Shown: positions 32,442-42,462, counted from the stretch's first letter. The stretch is DNA of 64,000 nt from Asanoa sp. WMMD1127 (GCF_029626225.1 NZ_JARUBP010000001.1:3596001-3660000); one strand, 5' to 3'. Numbers and translations are program-made. Notes: a model not told the origin generated them from the letters alone.

Positions 32442-32969
32442 GTGCGCATCGTCATCGTCGCCCGGCCGGACCGCCGGAGGGCGAACACCGCCGCGCGGTA
32501 CGCGATGCGCTGGCCACGGCGCGCCTGTTACGCCCTCGGCGCCGTGGCGGTGCTGCTCGGCCTGGTGCTGGCGGCCACCCGACCGGCCCCGACGCTCCTC
32601 GAGGCCGTCCTCGTCGCCGCGGGCCTGCTCCTGCTGATCTGCCCGAGCCTCATCGTCGCGGTGGTCCGCCTCAGGCACCGCAGGTCAACGGCGAGCGCCG
32701 CCGAGTACGAGATCGACGACGAGAGCCTGACCGTACGCCGGGAGAACGCCGAGCCGACGACGCTGCGCTGGGAGACGGTCGAGCGTGCCGCGATCACCCC
32801 GGACGACCTGCTGGTGGTCTGGCCGCCGGGGCGAACCTTCCTGGCGGTCCCGATCGCGCCGCTGTCCGCCGAGCACCGGGATGAGCTGCGCGACCTCCTC
32901 GAGCGGCGGGGTCTCGTGCGCCGCGCCCGGCCGGACCTGTGGACAACTTCGGAGCCCGACCCGCGATAG
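32442..32969 (+). CDS. YcxB-like membrane protein
   Basis: A 175-residue protein with two membrane segments (around residues 30-46 and 53-72), followed by a soluble domain resembling the YcxB family ([29 protein letters not shown]-type strand pattern). The function is unknown. It ends 14 bases before dxr; its 3' end contains a perfect DnaA-box-like sequence on the minus strand (TGTGGACAA, 32938-32946). Confidence 0.65.
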   Translation: MRIVIVARPDRRRANTAARYAMRWPRRACYALGAVAVLLGLVLAATRPAPTLLEAVLVAAGLLLLICPSLIVAVVRLRHRRSTASAAEYEIDDESLTVRRENAEPTTLRWETVERAAITPDDLLVVWPPGRTFLAVPIAPLSAEHRDELRDLLERRGLVRRARPDLWTTSEPDPR

Positions 32970-32983
32970 GGGAGAATGACCGG

Positions 32984-34201
32984 GTGACCCAAGCAAACCC
33001 GCGCGAGATCGTGTTGCTCGGCAGCACCGGGTCGATCGGCACGCAGGCGGTCGACATCGTGCGCCGCAACCCGGGGCGGTTCCGCGTCGTCGCGCTCGGC
33101 GCCGGCGGCGGCAACGTCGACCTGCTCGCGACCCAGGCGCTCGAGCTGGGCGTCGAGGCGGTCGGCGTGGCCAAGGCGTCCGCGGCACAGGACCTGCAGC
33201 TGGCGTTCTACGCGGAGGCGGCCAAGCGGGGCTACGCGACCGGCGACTTCCGGATCCCGAAGATCCTCGCGGGGCCGAGCGCGATGGCCGAGCTGGCCGA
33301 GTGGCCGGCCGACCTGGTGCTCAACGGCGTGGTGGGCTCGCTCGGGCTCGCGCCGACACTGGCCGCGCTGCGCGCCGGGCGTGTTCTCGCGCTCGCCAAC
33401 AAGGAGTCCCTCATCGCCGGCGGCAGCCTGGTCAAGGCCGCGGTGACGCGGCCCGGGCAGCTCGTGCCGGTCGACTCCGAGCACTCGGCGCTCGCGCAGT
33501 GCCTGCGGTCCGGCGCCGAGAGCGAGGTCCGCAAGCTGGTGCTCACCGCCAGCGGCGGGCCGTTCCGCGGGCGTCGGCGCGCCGAGCTGACCGCGGTCAC
33601 ACCGGAGGAGGCGCTGGCCCATCCCACCTGGAACATGGGTCCGGTCGTCACGATCAACTCGGCCACCATGGTCAACAAAGCGCTCGAGGTGATCGAGGCG
33701 CACGAGCTGTTCGACATCGACTACGACCACATCCAGGTCGTCGTGCACCCGCAGTCGGTGATCCACTCCATGGTGGAGTTCGTCGACGGTTCGACGATCG
33801 CGCAGGCCAGCCCGCCCGACATGCGGCTGCCGATCTCGCTTGGGCTCGGCTGGCCCGACCGGGTCGCCGACGCGGCCCGGCCGGTCGACTGGACCACCGC
33901 CCACACGTGGACCTTCGAGCCGCTCGACGACGGCGCGTTCCCCGCGGTCGAGCTGGCCAAGGCGGCCGGGCGCGCGGGGCGCTGCCGGCCGGCGATCTAC
34001 AACGCGGCCAACGAGGAATGTGTGGCGGCGTTCACGGCGGGCCGGTTGCCGTTCCTCGGCATAGTGGACACCGTGGCCCAAGTCCTCGCAGCAGCACCCG
34101 ATTTCGGCGAACCAGGTACCGTCGATGACGTGCTCGCCGCGGAGACGTGGGCCCGGGGGCAGGCGCGTGAGCTGATCGGGTCGGCGGTGAGGGGAGCTTG
34201 A
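32984..34201 (+). CDS. dxr: 1-deoxy-D-xylulose 5-phosphate reductoisomerase
   Basis: DXR (405 residues) is the second enzyme of the MEP isoprenoid pathway and makes MEP with NADPH. The NADPH-binding loop is [16 protein letters not shown] near the start. Also seen are [22 protein letters not shown] (metal and substrate region) and [25 protein letters not shown]. The GTG at 32984 has GGGGAG upstream and a GAGAAT box six bases before it, so both a normal and a leaderless start are possible. It is coupled to rip by a TGATG overlap. Confidence 0.96.
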   Translation: MTQANPREIVLLGSTGSIGTQAVDIVRRNPGRFRVVALGAGGGNVDLLATQALELGVEAVGVAKASAAQDLQLAFYAEAAKRGYATGDFRIPKILAGPSAMAELAEWPADLVLNGVVGSLGLAPTLAALRAGRVLALANKESLIAGGSLVKAAVTRPGQLVPVDSEHSALAQCLRSGAESEVRKLVLTASGGPFRGRRRAELTAVTPEEALAHPTWNMGPVVTINSATMVNKALEVIEAHELFDIDYDHIQVVVHPQSVIHSMVEFVDGSTIAQASPPDMRLPISLGLGWPDRVADAARPVDWTTAHTWTFEPLDDGAFPAVELAKAAGRAGRCRPAIYNAANEECVAAFTAGRLPFLGIVDTVAQVLAAAPDFGEPGTVDDVLAAETWARGQARELIGSAVRGA

Positions 34202-35439
34202 TGCTGTTTCTGATCGGGGTGGTGGCCTTCGCCCTTGGCATCCTGATATCGGTCAGCCTGCACGAAGCCGGCCACATGGTCACCGCCAAGGCCTTCGGCA
34301 TGAAGGTCACGAAATACTTCGTCGGCTTCGGCCCGACCATCTGGTCTTTCAAGCGCGGTGAGACCGAATACGGCCTCAAGGGCATCCCCCTCGGCGGCTT
34401 CTGCAAGATCGTCGGCATGACGCCGCAGGACGACGACGTCGACCCGGCCGACCAGCCGCGGGTGATGTGGAAATACCCGGTCTGGAAGCGCACGATCGTG
34501 ATGGGCGCCGGCTCGGTCACCCACTTCCTCCTGGCGATCGTGGCGCTCTGGCTGGCCGCGATCTTCATGGGCCTGCCGAACCCCGCGATCGAGAAGCCCC
34601 AACCGGCGTACGTCAAGATCACTGATTGTGTGATCGTCGGCGCGACCGTCAACCGCGACTGCGTGCCGGGCGACCCGGCGAGCCCCGCGAAGCAGGCCGG
34701 TCTCCGCGACGACGACAAGATCACCGCGGTCAACGGCGTGCCGGTGGCGACCTACGCCGACCTGGTCAACGAGATCCGCAAGCTCCCGCCCAACAGCCAG
34801 GCGACGGTCAACTACCAGCGCGACGGCGCCGACCAGCAGGTCAACGTCAACCTCGCCTCGGTGCAGCGGCCGCCGGTCGGCGACCCCGACGGCCCGGTGA
34901 CGGCGGTCAGCGCGCTCGGTGTCGCGGGTCCCAACCTGCCGCCCGGCATGCCGACGATGGTCAAATACAACCCGGTCGAGGCGTTCCCGGCGACCGCCGA
35001 CTACACGGGTCAGCTCGCGGTCGGCACCGTCCAGTCGCTGCAGCGGCTGCCGCAGAAGATCCCCGCCCTGTGGGACGCCGTCACGGGCGAGCCGCGTGAC
35101 GCCGACACCCCGATCAGCGTCGTCGGCGCCAGCCGGCTCGGCGGTGAGGCCGCGCAACACGGTCTGTGGGAGATTTTTGTCCTGCTGTTCGTCTCGTTGA
35201 ACTTCTTCATTGGGGTTTTCAACCTCTTGCCGCTGCTACCCCTTGACGGTGGCCACATCGCGATCGCGTGGTTCGAGCGGGCGCGGTCGTGGGTGTTCGC
35301 GCGGCTCGGCAAGCCCGACCCAGGGCGCGTCGACTACTTCAAACTGATGCCCGTTACGTACGCGGTTATCCTGATAGGTGGGGCTTTCACCCTGCTGACG
35401 ATCACCGCCGACATCATCAACCCGATCACGCTCTTCTAG
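34201..35439 (+). CDS. rip: Site-2 intramembrane metalloprotease (RseP/Rip1 family)
   Basis: A 413-residue M50 membrane protease. The zinc motif HEAGH is at residues 21-25 in the first membrane helix, a PDZ domain sits in the middle (about residues 145-245), and the second zinc ligand lies in [12 protein letters not shown] near the end. In mycobacteria the homologue Rip1 cuts anti-sigma factors and other membrane proteins. The position between dxr and ispG is conserved. The ATG overlaps the dxr stop. Confidence 0.95.
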   Translation: MLFLIGVVAFALGILISVSLHEAGHMVTAKAFGMKVTKYFVGFGPTIWSFKRGETEYGLKGIPLGGFCKIVGMTPQDDDVDPADQPRVMWKYPVWKRTIVMGAGSVTHFLLAIVALWLAAIFMGLPNPAIEKPQPAYVKITDCVIVGATVNRDCVPGDPASPAKQAGLRDDDKITAVNGVPVATYADLVNEIRKLPPNSQATVNYQRDGADQQVNVNLASVQRPPVGDPDGPVTAVSALGVAGPNLPPGMPTMVKYNPVEAFPATADYTGQLAVGTVQSLQRLPQKIPALWDAVTGEPRDADTPISVVGASRLGGEAAQHGLWEIFVLLFVSLNFFIGVFNLLPLLPLDGGHIAIAWFERARSWVFARLGKPDPGRVDYFKLMPVTYAVILIGGAFTLLTITADIINPITLF

Positions 35440-35473
35440 ATCTCCGCACAACCGTTCCGAGGTGAGTGTTCCT

Positions 35474-36646
35474 GTGACCGCAGTCAGTCTCGGTATGCCG
35501 GCTGTCCCGCCCCCGCCGCTGGCGCCCCGCCGGCAGAGCCGCCAGATCCAGGTGGGCTCCGTGCCGGTCGGTGGCGGCGCCCCGGTGTCGGTGCAGTCGA
35601 TGACCACGACGCTGACCGCCGACGTCAACGCGACGCTGCAGCAGATCGCCGAGCTGACGGCCTCGGGCTGCCAGATCGTGCGGGTGGCCGTGCCGTCGCA
35701 GGACGACGTCGAGGCGTTGCCCGCGATCGCCAAGAAGTCGCAGATCCCGGTGATCGCCGACATCCACTTCCAGCCGCGCTACGTGTTCGCCGCGATCGAT
35801 GCCGGCTGCGCCGCGGTGCGGGTCAACCCGGGCAACATCCGGCAGTTCGACGACAAGGTCAAGGAGATCGCGGCCGCCGCGTCGGACGCGGGTGTCCCTA
35901 TCCGGATCGGCGTCAACGCCGGATCGCTCGACAAGCGGCTGCTCCAGAAATACGGCAAGGCCACGGCGGAGGCGCTGGTCGAGTCGGCGCTGTGGGAATG
36001 CTCGCTGTTCGAGGAGCACGGCTTCCGCGACATCAAGATCTCGGTGAAGCACAACGACCCGGTCGTGATGATCCGCGCCTACCGGCAGCTGGCCGAGCAG
36101 TGCGACTACCCGCTGCACCTCGGCGTGACCGAGGCCGGCCCGGCCTTCCAGGGCACGATCAAGTCGGCGGTCGCCTTCGGCGCGCTGCTGGCCGAGGGCA
36201 TCGGCGACACCATCCGCGTGTCCCTGTCGGCCCCGCCGGTCGAAGAGGTCAAGGTCGGCCAGCAGATCCTCGAGTCCCTCGGCCTGCGCGAACGCGGTCT
36301 GGAGATCGTCTCGTGCCCGTCCTGCGGGCGGGCCCAGGTCGACGTCTACAAGCTGGCCGAAGAGGTCACCGCCGGGCTCGAGGGCCTGCCGGTGCCGCTG
36401 CGGGTCGCGGTCATGGGCTGCGTCGTCAACGGCCCGGGCGAGGCCCGCGAGGCCGACCTCGGCGTGGCGTCCGGCAACGGCAAGGGCCAGATCTTCGTCA
36501 AGGGCCAGGTCATCAAGACCGTGCCCGAGGCGCAGATCGTCGAGACCCTGATCGGCGAGGCCGTCCGCCTCGCCGATGAGATGGGCGCCGACCTCCCGGA
36601 AGAACTCCGCGACCTCGCCGTCGGCCCGACGGTCACCGTCCACTAG
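35474..36646 (+). CDS. ispG: 4-hydroxy-3-methylbut-2-enyl diphosphate synthase (flavodoxin)
   Basis: IspG (390 residues) makes HMBPP in the MEP pathway using a 4Fe-4S cluster. Core blocks are QSMTTT, the cysteine-rich [10 protein letters not shown] (C-x2-C) and the late [10 protein letters not shown] chose the GTG at 35474 ([11 protein letters not shown]) because AGGTGAG lies seven bases upstream and homologues begin this way; a GTG four codons earlier also exists. A perfect terminator follows the gene, so it ends the dxr-rip-ispG transcript. Confidence 0.96.
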   Translation: MTAVSLGMPAVPPPPLAPRRQSRQIQVGSVPVGGGAPVSVQSMTTTLTADVNATLQQIAELTASGCQIVRVAVPSQDDVEALPAIAKKSQIPVIADIHFQPRYVFAAIDAGCAAVRVNPGNIRQFDDKVKEIAAAASDAGVPIRIGVNAGSLDKRLLQKYGKATAEALVESALWECSLFEEHGFRDIKISVKHNDPVVMIRAYRQLAEQCDYPLHLGVTEAGPAFQGTIKSAVAFGALLAEGIGDTIRVSLSAPPVEEVKVGQQILESLGLRERGLEIVSCPSCGRAQVDVYKLAEEVTAGLEGLPVPLRVAVMGCVVNGPGEAREADLGVASGNGKGQIFVKGQVIKTVPEAQIVETLIGEAVRLADEMGADLPEELRDLAVGPTVTVH

Positions 36647-36668
36647 CGGCAGTCGCACCGAAGACAGC

Positions 36669-36709
36669 AAGCGGCTCCCCGAACCAGGCGTTCGGGGAGC
36701 CGCTTCGTT
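36669..36709 (+). terminator. Strong intrinsic terminator after ispG
   Basis: A perfect 16-bp stem (36669-36684 with 36690-36705) closes a 5-nt CAGGC loop and is followed by CGTTTT. It lies 22 bases after the ispG stop. Confidence 0.9.
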
Positions 36710-37050
36710 TTCGCGGCCCGCGGACCTCGCGGCTGGCGGGTGCGGGAAGGCCTGCGGACCTCGCGGCTGGCGGGCGCGGGAAGGCCTGCGGACCTCGCGG
36801 CCCGCGGACCTCGTACCTTGCGGCCGGCGGGCGCGGGGAGGCCTGCGGACCTCGCGGCCCGTGGACTTCGCGGCCGGCGGGCGCGGGGAGGCCTGCGGAC
36901 CTTGAGGCCCGTGGACCTCGCGGCCCGTGGACCTCGCGGCCCGTGGACGCGGGAAGCCTGCGGACCTCGGGCCGGCGGACGCGGGAAGGCCCGCGGGCCT
37001 GAGGCCCGTGGACCTCGCGGCCCGCGGACCTCGCGGCCAGCGGACGCGGA
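36710..37050. repeat. Modular GC-rich repeat region between ispG and padR
   Basis: About seven blocks start GCCTGCGGACCTCG or a variant and end GCGCGGGAAG, GCGCGGGGAG or GGACGCGGGAA. Inside them a submodule of about 15-16 bp (CGGCCCGTGGACCTCG) occurs zero to three times. All frames are fairly open but none has a start signal or family match, so I see no gene here. Confidence 0.75.
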
Positions 37051-37081
37051 AAGGCCCACGGACCTGAGGTCCGTGGGCCTT
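37051..37081. terminator. Hairpin terminator between repeat region and padR
   Basis: AAGGCCCACGGACC (37051-37064) and GGTCCGTGGGCCTT (37068-37081) form a perfect 14-bp stem with a TGA loop. It can act on transcripts from the padR side (minus strand) or from the left. The stem uses the same sequence words as the adjacent repeats. Confidence 0.65.
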
Positions 37082-37145
37082 CGCGATCAGGAGCGGATGG
37101 CGCCCCACGAACCCCGTGGTCTCGTGGAGCTCCCCGCGTGCGGGG

Positions 37146-37766
37146 TCACCGGGTCTCGGGCTCTTCGGCGAGGATCGCGTAGAGCTTGCGCCGGGCCTCG
37201 TCGAGCACCTCGGCGGCGCGGGTGCGCTGGTCGTCGGTGCCGTTGCGGAGCACCTGGCGCAGGGCGTTCATGGTCCCCATCGCGGCCTCGCGGATGTCCT
37301 GCCAGCTGTTGACCGCGCCGGCGGCCTCGAAGGCGCTCCAGGGCGCCTGTTCCGCCGCGGCGGTGGCCTCGGCCTGGCCCGCCTCGGTCAGGGCGAAGCT
37401 CTTGCGGCCGCCCTCGGTGGTGCTGACGATCAAGCCCTCGTCCTCGAGCAGCTGCAGCGTCGGGTAGACCGAGCCGGGGCTGGGCCGCCACATGCCGCCC
37501 GTGCGCTGCTCGAGCTCCTGGATCATTTCGTAGCCGTGCATCGGCCGCTCGGTGAGCAGCGCCAGCAGGGCCGCGCGGACGTTGGGGCGTCGGCCGCCGC
37601 GGCCGCGTCCGCGGCCGCCGGGACCGCCGCCGGGGCCACCGAAGCCGCCGCCGAAGCCACCCCAGCCGAAGCCGCCGAAGTCGCCTCCGGGGAAGCCGTG
37701 TCCGCGCATCCGGGCGTCATGGCCATGGTGATGGCCACGATGAAGATTTTCTCGTTGGAACCTCAT
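37146..37766 (-). CDS. PadR family regulator with His/Gly-rich N-terminus
   Basis: A 206-residue PadR-type repressor. The winged-helix domain spans about residues 63-135 (VRAALLALLTERPMHGYEMIQ, SPGSVYPTLQLLEDEGLI). It is preceded by an unusual tail: a histidine cluster (residues 9-23, HRGHHHGHD and RGHG) and a glycine/phenylalanine-rich run to residue 60. The ATG at 37766 is supported by GGAGGAGG upstream. The upstream region has palindromes that fit autorepression. The histidine cluster could bind metal, but that is only a suggestion. Confidence 0.85.
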   Translation of the reverse strand: MRFQRENLHRGHHHGHDARMRGHGFPGGDFGGFGWGGFGGGFGGPGGGPGGRGRGRGGRRPNVRAALLALLTERPMHGYEMIQELEQRTGGMWRPSPGSVYPTLQLLEDEGLIVSTTEGGRKSFALTEAGQAEATAAAEQAPWSAFEAAGAVNSWQDIREAAMGTMNALRQVLRNGTDDQRTRAAEVLDEARRKLYAILAEEPETR

Positions 37767-37783
37767 GGGTCCTCCTCCGATCT

Positions 37784-37827
37784 GTTGTCGATACGTTGAC
37801 GATATATCGGCAATGCATCGCCGACAA
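37784..37827 (-). promoter_or_regulatory. padR promoter/operator region with palindromes
   Basis: CGATATATCG (37800-37809) is a perfect 10-bp palindrome between flanking GTTGTCG and CGACAAC arms. On the minus strand TTGTCG, 17 nt and TATCGT make a likely promoter overlapping them. A PadR dimer binding here would repress its own gene. Confidence 0.5.
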
Positions 37828-37920
37828 CACGTGGTGACCCAGCTCACATATCAACAGCGGCGAACGGGAGCGCCGAACCGGGGGAAGCCGTTAGCACGGT
37901 GATCTGGCACGCTTGAGAGC

Positions 37921-38760
37921 GTGTTGATGGTGCCCGTCCGGCAACTCGGCGAGACCGAGCGAAGCGCGGTCGAGCGCCTGCTGGACACCGACCCCTACGG
38001 CGCCGCCCAGGTCGCCGAGCGCGTCGCCGCGCGCGGGCTCGCCTGGTGGCGGGCCGACGGCCGGGTCTTCGGCTACGGGTCGCGCCGCCACGTCGAAGCG
38101 CTCTGCTGGCTCGGCGGCCACCTCACGCCCGTGCATGCCGGTCCGCCGGCCGTCGCCGCGTTCGCCGAGCGCCTGGCCGCCGAGGACCGCACCTGCTCGT
38201 CGATCGTCGGTCGGGCCGACGCCGTGCTCGGCCTCTGGGAGCGGCTCGCCGTCCACTGGGGGCCGGCCCGCGAGGTCCGGCCACACCAACCCCTGCTGAT
38301 GGCCGACGCCGTGCCCGACGTGGCCGTCGACCGCTCGGTCTGCGTCGTTCGCACCGACGAGATCGACGCGCTGTTCCCCGCCGCCGTCGCCATGTACGCC
38401 GAGGAGGTCGGCGTCTCGCCCCTGCTCGACGACGGCGGCGTCGGCTACCGGCGGCGCGTGGCCGACCTGGTCCGGGCCCGCCGCGCGTACGCCCGGATCG
38501 TCGACGGCGAGGTGGTCTTCAAGGCCGAGCTCGCGGTCGTCACCCGGCACACCGCGCAGGTCCAGGGTGTCTGGGTCGCGCCCGACTGGCGCGGCAAGGG
38601 CCTCGCGGCGCCGGCGCTGGCCGCGGTGGTGCGCGACGCGCTGCGCCGGGTCGCGCCGACGGTCAGCCTCTACGTCAACGACTTCAACGAGCCGGCCCGC
38701 CGGGCGTACGCCCGATGTGGTTTCCGGCCCGTCGGCGAGTTCGCCACCGTGCTCTTCTGA
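37921..38760 (+). CDS. GNAT acetyltransferase with DUF4081-type N-terminus
   Basis: A 279-residue protein with an N-terminal DUF4081-like domain (about residues 1-125) and a C-terminal GNAT domain. The acetyl-CoA site is in VQGVWVAPDWRGKGLAAPAL, then SLYVNDFNEPARRAYARCGF. The homologue lies next to ispG in mycobacteria and other actinobacteria, so its position is conserved although a repeat and a padR gene intervene here. The substrate is unknown. The GTG start has a CACGCT box 7 nt upstream; a later in-frame ATG at 37927 is possible. Confidence 0.85.
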   Translation: MLMVPVRQLGETERSAVERLLDTDPYGAAQVAERVAARGLAWWRADGRVFGYGSRRHVEALCWLGGHLTPVHAGPPAVAAFAERLAAEDRTCSSIVGRADAVLGLWERLAVHWGPAREVRPHQPLLMADAVPDVAVDRSVCVVRTDEIDALFPAAVAMYAEEVGVSPLLDDGGVGYRRRVADLVRARRAYARIVDGEVVFKAELAVVTRHTAQVQGVWVAPDWRGKGLAAPALAAVVRDALRRVAPTVSLYVNDFNEPARRAYARCGFRPVGEFATVLF

Positions 38761-38876
38761 CGCCGCGACGAGCGTCCCAGAATCCGAGATAGTTCGGCTA
38801 ATGCCCGAATGCCGGAATCAGCCCAGCCCATACCCTGAGTGACGAAGAAACCACCCAAAGTCACTGGAGGCCCGGC

Positions 38877-39380
38877 GTGGGCAGGATCGAGAAGAAGATC
38901 TCCGAGGGTACGACGAAGTACTACTGGTACCCCGGCGACAAGCGCGAGTGGAAACGCGCCGCCGTCGCCATGGGCATCGGCCTCGGCGTCTTCGTCGTGC
39001 TGTTCATGCTCACCCGTGACCTGCTGCCCGCCGTCGTCGGCGGCACGTCCGTCACCGCCGCCGTCACCGGCCTCAACTTCGGCCGCCGGGACGCCCGCGC
39101 CCTCACCAGCTTCCCCGGGCTCACCGGCCGGGCCGCGCGGCTCGCTGCTGTCGCGTCCACGGGACGGGCCGCCTGGCGCGGTCTCGTGCACGGGTTCGGC
39201 GGCGCCGCGGCGGCCGTGCTGATCCTCAACCTCCCGCACCGCGGCGTCATCGCCGACTGGATCCTCCCGGTGGTGCCCGCGGTGGTCGGCGCGCTCGCGC
39301 ACCAGGCCGGCATGCTTCTGGAACAGCTACCGGCGGCGACGCCGGCCACGCCCGTCCCGGCCGCCGACGGAGCAAAATAG
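38877..39380 (+). CDS. Membrane protein of unknown function
   Basis: A 167-residue protein with two to three predicted membrane segments (VAMGIGLGVFVVLFMLT, AAAVLILNL and WILPVVPAVVGALAHQAGML). It begins MGRIEKKISEGTTKYYWYPGDKREW, with a charged lead segment. No family is recognised. The GTG is well placed behind GGAGG. A possible -10 box TACCCT lies at 38831-38836. Confidence 0.6.
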   Translation: MGRIEKKISEGTTKYYWYPGDKREWKRAAVAMGIGLGVFVVLFMLTRDLLPAVVGGTSVTAAVTGLNFGRRDARALTSFPGLTGRAARLAAVASTGRAAWRGLVHGFGGAAAAVLILNLPHRGVIADWILPVVPAVVGALAHQAGMLLEQLPAATPATPVPAADGAK

Positions 39381-39437
39381 GGGGTACGACGCGTCGCCCC
39401 GCACCGCCGCATCGATTCAGTATGCTCGGGCGCGACC

Positions 39438-40310
39438 ATGAGCCCCAGCGACATCGAACGAAGGCGGACGATGGAACAGTCGAGGGCGCTACCGACGGAG
39501 GTCGATCTCAGCCGGCCGAGCGCCGCCCGGGTCTACGACTACTTCCTGGGCGGAGCGCACAACTTCGAGATCGACCGACAACTCGCCGAGCAGATCGCGG
39601 CGCTGACCCCCAACCTGGCCGAGACCATGCGCGCCGGCCGGTCCTTCCTGCGCCGCGCGGTGGCCGAGCTGACCCGGGCCGGCATCGACCAGTTCCTCGA
39701 CATCGGCTCCGGCATCCCGACGGTCGGCAACGTGCACGAGGTGGCGCAGGGCATCAACCCCGAGGCGCGCATCGTCTACGTCGACATCGACCCGGTCGCC
39801 GTTGCGCACAGCAGGTCCATTTTGGAGGACAACCCGCGCACCGCGGTCATCCAGGCCGACGTGCGCGATCCCGAGCACATCATCGCCGAGGCGCGGGCGA
39901 CCGGCCTGCTCGACTTCGCCAGGCCGATCGGCGTGCTGCTGGCGGGCGTCGTCCACTTCGTACCCGACAGCGACGACCCCGACCGCCTGATGGCCGTGCT
40001 GCGCGACGCGGTGGCGCCGGGCAGCTACCTCGTCATCTCCCACTCGACGTTCGAGGACCAGCCGCAGGAGATGCTCGACGCGCAGAAGCTGTCGGCGCGC
40101 ACCGCGACCGAGATCACGCTGCGGTCCAAGGCCCAGGTGGCCGCCTACTTCGGCGATTTCGCGCTCCTCGAGCCCGGCATCGTCCACATGCCACTGTGGC
40201 GGCCGGACTCGCCGGACGACGTCGACGACCACCCCGAGCGGTTTGGCGCCTTCGGCGGAGTGGGCCGAAAGCCCGCCGACCCCGCCGGCCGAAAGCCCGC
40301 CGCAGGCTGA
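39438..40310 (+). CDS. S-adenosylmethionine-dependent methyltransferase (DUF574 type)
   Basis: A 290-residue protein of the actinobacterial SAM methyltransferase group once called DUF574. The family start is SRPSAARVYDYFLGGAHNFEIDR, the SAM loop is FLDIGSGIPTVGNVHE (residues about 93-108) and later blocks are YVDIDPVAVAHSR and SHSTFED. No substrate is known for this group. The ATG at 39471 (MEQSRALPTEVDLSRP) is an equally good start. It ends 4 bases before the GGDEF-EAL gene, so the two are probably co-transcribed. Confidence 0.85.
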   Translation: MSPSDIERRRTMEQSRALPTEVDLSRPSAARVYDYFLGGAHNFEIDRQLAEQIAALTPNLAETMRAGRSFLRRAVAELTRAGIDQFLDIGSGIPTVGNVHEVAQGINPEARIVYVDIDPVAVAHSRSILEDNPRTAVIQADVRDPEHIIAEARATGLLDFARPIGVLLAGVVHFVPDSDDPDRLMAVLRDAVAPGSYLVISHSTFEDQPQEMLDAQKLSARTATEITLRSKAQVAAYFGDFALLEPGIVHMPLWRPDSPDDVDDHPERFGAFGGVGRKPADPAGRKPAAG

Positions 40311-40314
40311 TTTC

Positions 40315-42462
40315 ATGGCCCTCTCCGCACCGGAGATCAGCAGCTCGGGCGCGCAGCGCTACGCCGGGCGGTGGGCACGCGCCATTGCCCGGCGGGCGTT
40401 CGTACCCATGTCGTCCGAAGAGGTCGAAAAGCTGTTGGCCGGGCACGCGGTCCGGCTCGCCGAGGTGTTGCGGGCCGACGAGTTCACGGCCGAGCCGGGG
40501 CGCGAGGTGGGCCGGGCGCTGGTCGCGGTCAACCTCAGCGAGCCGGAGACGCTCGGCTGGTCGTTGCGGGCGCTGGCCGACCACCTGGTCGACGACGTGG
40601 TGCCCGGGCTCGACCGGCCCGACCTGACCGCGCGCGTCACGCAACTGCAGGCGGCACTGGCGGAGGGCTTCGCCTGGGCGCTGCGCGACCGCACGTTCGC
40701 CCAGCAGGAACGGATCAGCCGGTCCGCCTGGGAGGCGCGCAACGAGGCCGAGCAGGCGTTGCGCGACAGCGAGGCCCGGTTCCGCGCGGTGTTCAGCGGC
40801 GCCGCGATCGGCATCGGCATCGCCGACCTGTCGGGCGCCATCGTCGACGTCAACCAGTCGTTCGCCGACATGCTGGGCTACTCGCGCGACGAGCTGCGCG
40901 AGATCAACGTAAGCCGCCTGTTCCATGCCGACGACGGTCCCGAGATGTGGCGGCTCTACGAGGAGCTGATCGAGGGCAAGCGCGACCGCGTACGCGTCGA
41001 GAAGCGCTACTACCGCAAGGACGGCAGCCAGCTCTGGACCGACCTCGCCGTCAGCCTCGTCCGCTTCGACGACGGCCGGCCCCGCTTCACGGTGGCGATG
41101 GTCCAGGACATCACCGAGCGCTACGCATTGCAGCAGCGCCTGCGTTTCCAGGCCCTGCACGACCCGCTGACCGGCCTGCCCAACCGCACGCTCTTCTTCG
41201 AGCGCCTCGAGGCCGTGCTCCAGGACCCGGCCCACGACGGCCGCGTCGGCGTCTGCTTCCTCGACCTCGACGGCTTCAAGGCCGTCAACGACACGCTCGG
41301 CCACGACGTCGGCGACAAGCTGCTCGTCGTCGTCGCGGGGCGGCTCGCCGAGGCGGTCGCCGGCGCCGGCCACCTGGTCGCCCGGATGGGCGGCGACGAG
41401 TTCGTCATCCTGGTCGCCGACGTCGACGAGGACGGCGCCGCGGTCGAGGTGGCGGAGTCGGCCCTGCGCGCCGTCGCCGAGCCCGTCCACATCGGAGCGC
41501 ACCAGCTCGCGGTTTCGGCCAGTGTCGGAATCGTGGACCGGTTCGCCGCCGACGGCGCCGCCACCGATCTGATGAAGGCCGCCGACACCACGCTCTACTG
41601 GGCCAAGGCCGAGGGTGGGCGCGGCCGGTGGGCCCGCTACGACCCCGAGCGCGCGGCCCGCGAGGCGACCAGCACCGCCCTGGCCGCGGCGCTGCCGGCG
41701 GCGCTCGCCCGCGACGAGTTCGTCGTGGAATACCAGCCGATCGTCTCGCTCGACAGCGGCGAGATCCGGGCCGTCGAGGCGTTGATCCGGTGGCAGCACC
41801 CGACGCTCGGGCTGCTCTCGCCAGACCAGTTCATCGGGCTCGCCGAGGAGACGGGCCTGATCGTGCGGCTCGGCCAGTGGGTCCTGGAGCGCTCCTGCGT
41901 CGAGGCCGGCCGGTGGCACAAGGAGTTCCCCCGCGCCCGGCTGATGGTCAGCGTCAACCTGTCGGCCCGGCAGGTCAGCGATCCGGAGATCGTCGACCAG
42001 GTGGCCGGGGCGTTGCGGGCCAGTGGCCTGCCGCCCGACCTGCTCCAGCTCGAGCTGACCGAGAGCGCGGTGATGGCGACCGGGGGTGAGCCGGTGCGGG
42101 CGCTGCGCCGGCTGGCCGGCACGGGCGTACGCCTCGCGATCGACGACTTCGGCACCGGCTACTCCAACCTCGCGTACCTGCGGCAGCTGCCCATCCACAG
42201 CCTCAAGCTGGCCGGGCCGTTCGTCGACGGGATGCGGGCGCAGGACCCGGCGAGCGTGGTGGCCGAGCGGATCGTCGACGCGCTGGTGCGGCTCGCGCAC
42301 GCGCTCGGGCTGTCCGTCACCGCGGAGTCGGTGGAGACGGCCGAACAGGTGGAACGGTTGACCGCGCTGGGTTGTGACAGCGGGCAGGGCCGGCATTTCG
42401 GCAACCCGGTGGCGCCGTCGGCGATCGCGGCGCGGTTGCGCTCCGCGGCCCGCGAGGATTGA
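40315..42462 (+). CDS. PAS-GGDEF-EAL cyclic di-GMP enzyme
   Basis: A 715-residue signalling protein. In order: an N-terminal helical region (1-140), a PAS sensor domain (about 150-270), a GGDEF domain with intact GGDEF (359-363) and no RxxD inhibitory site before it, and an EAL domain. The EAL glutamate E488, N548, E580, D610-D611, K631, E671 and Q691 are kept, but the aspartate normally two after the lysine (LKID) is alanine here (K631-L-A633). Cyclase activity is therefore likely, while phosphodiesterase activity is doubtful. No membrane segment is seen. It follows the methyltransferase gene by 4 bases. Confidence 0.9.
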   Translation: MALSAPEISSSGAQRYAGRWARAIARRAFVPMSSEEVEKLLAGHAVRLAEVLRADEFTAEPGREVGRALVAVNLSEPETLGWSLRALADHLVDDVVPGLDRPDLTARVTQLQAALAEGFAWALRDRTFAQQERISRSAWEARNEAEQALRDSEARFRAVFSGAAIGIGIADLSGAIVDVNQSFADMLGYSRDELREINVSRLFHADDGPEMWRLYEELIEGKRDRVRVEKRYYRKDGSQLWTDLAVSLVRFDDGRPRFTVAMVQDITERYALQQRLRFQALHDPLTGLPNRTLFFERLEAVLQDPAHDGRVGVCFLDLDGFKAVNDTLGHDVGDKLLVVVAGRLAEAVAGAGHLVARMGGDEFVILVADVDEDGAAVEVAESALRAVAEPVHIGAHQLAVSASVGIVDRFAADGAATDLMKAADTTLYWAKAEGGRGRWARYDPERAAREATSTALAAALPAALARDEFVVEYQPIVSLDSGEIRAVEALIRWQHPTLGLLSPDQFIGLAEETGLIVRLGQWVLERSCVEAGRWHKEFPRARLMVSVNLSARQVSDPEIVDQVAGALRASGLPPDLLQLELTESAVMATGGEPVRALRRLAGTGVRLAIDDFGTGYSNLAYLRQLPIHSLKLAGPFVDGMRAQDPASVVAERIVDALVRLAHALGLSVTAESVETAEQVERLTALGCDSGQGRHFGNPVAPSAIAARLRSAARED

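Noticed and set aside
36710-37050. Proline/arginine-rich protein on the minus strand in the repeat region
   Set aside because: It is open only because of the repeat composition; no start signal, ribosome binding site or conserved domain is seen.
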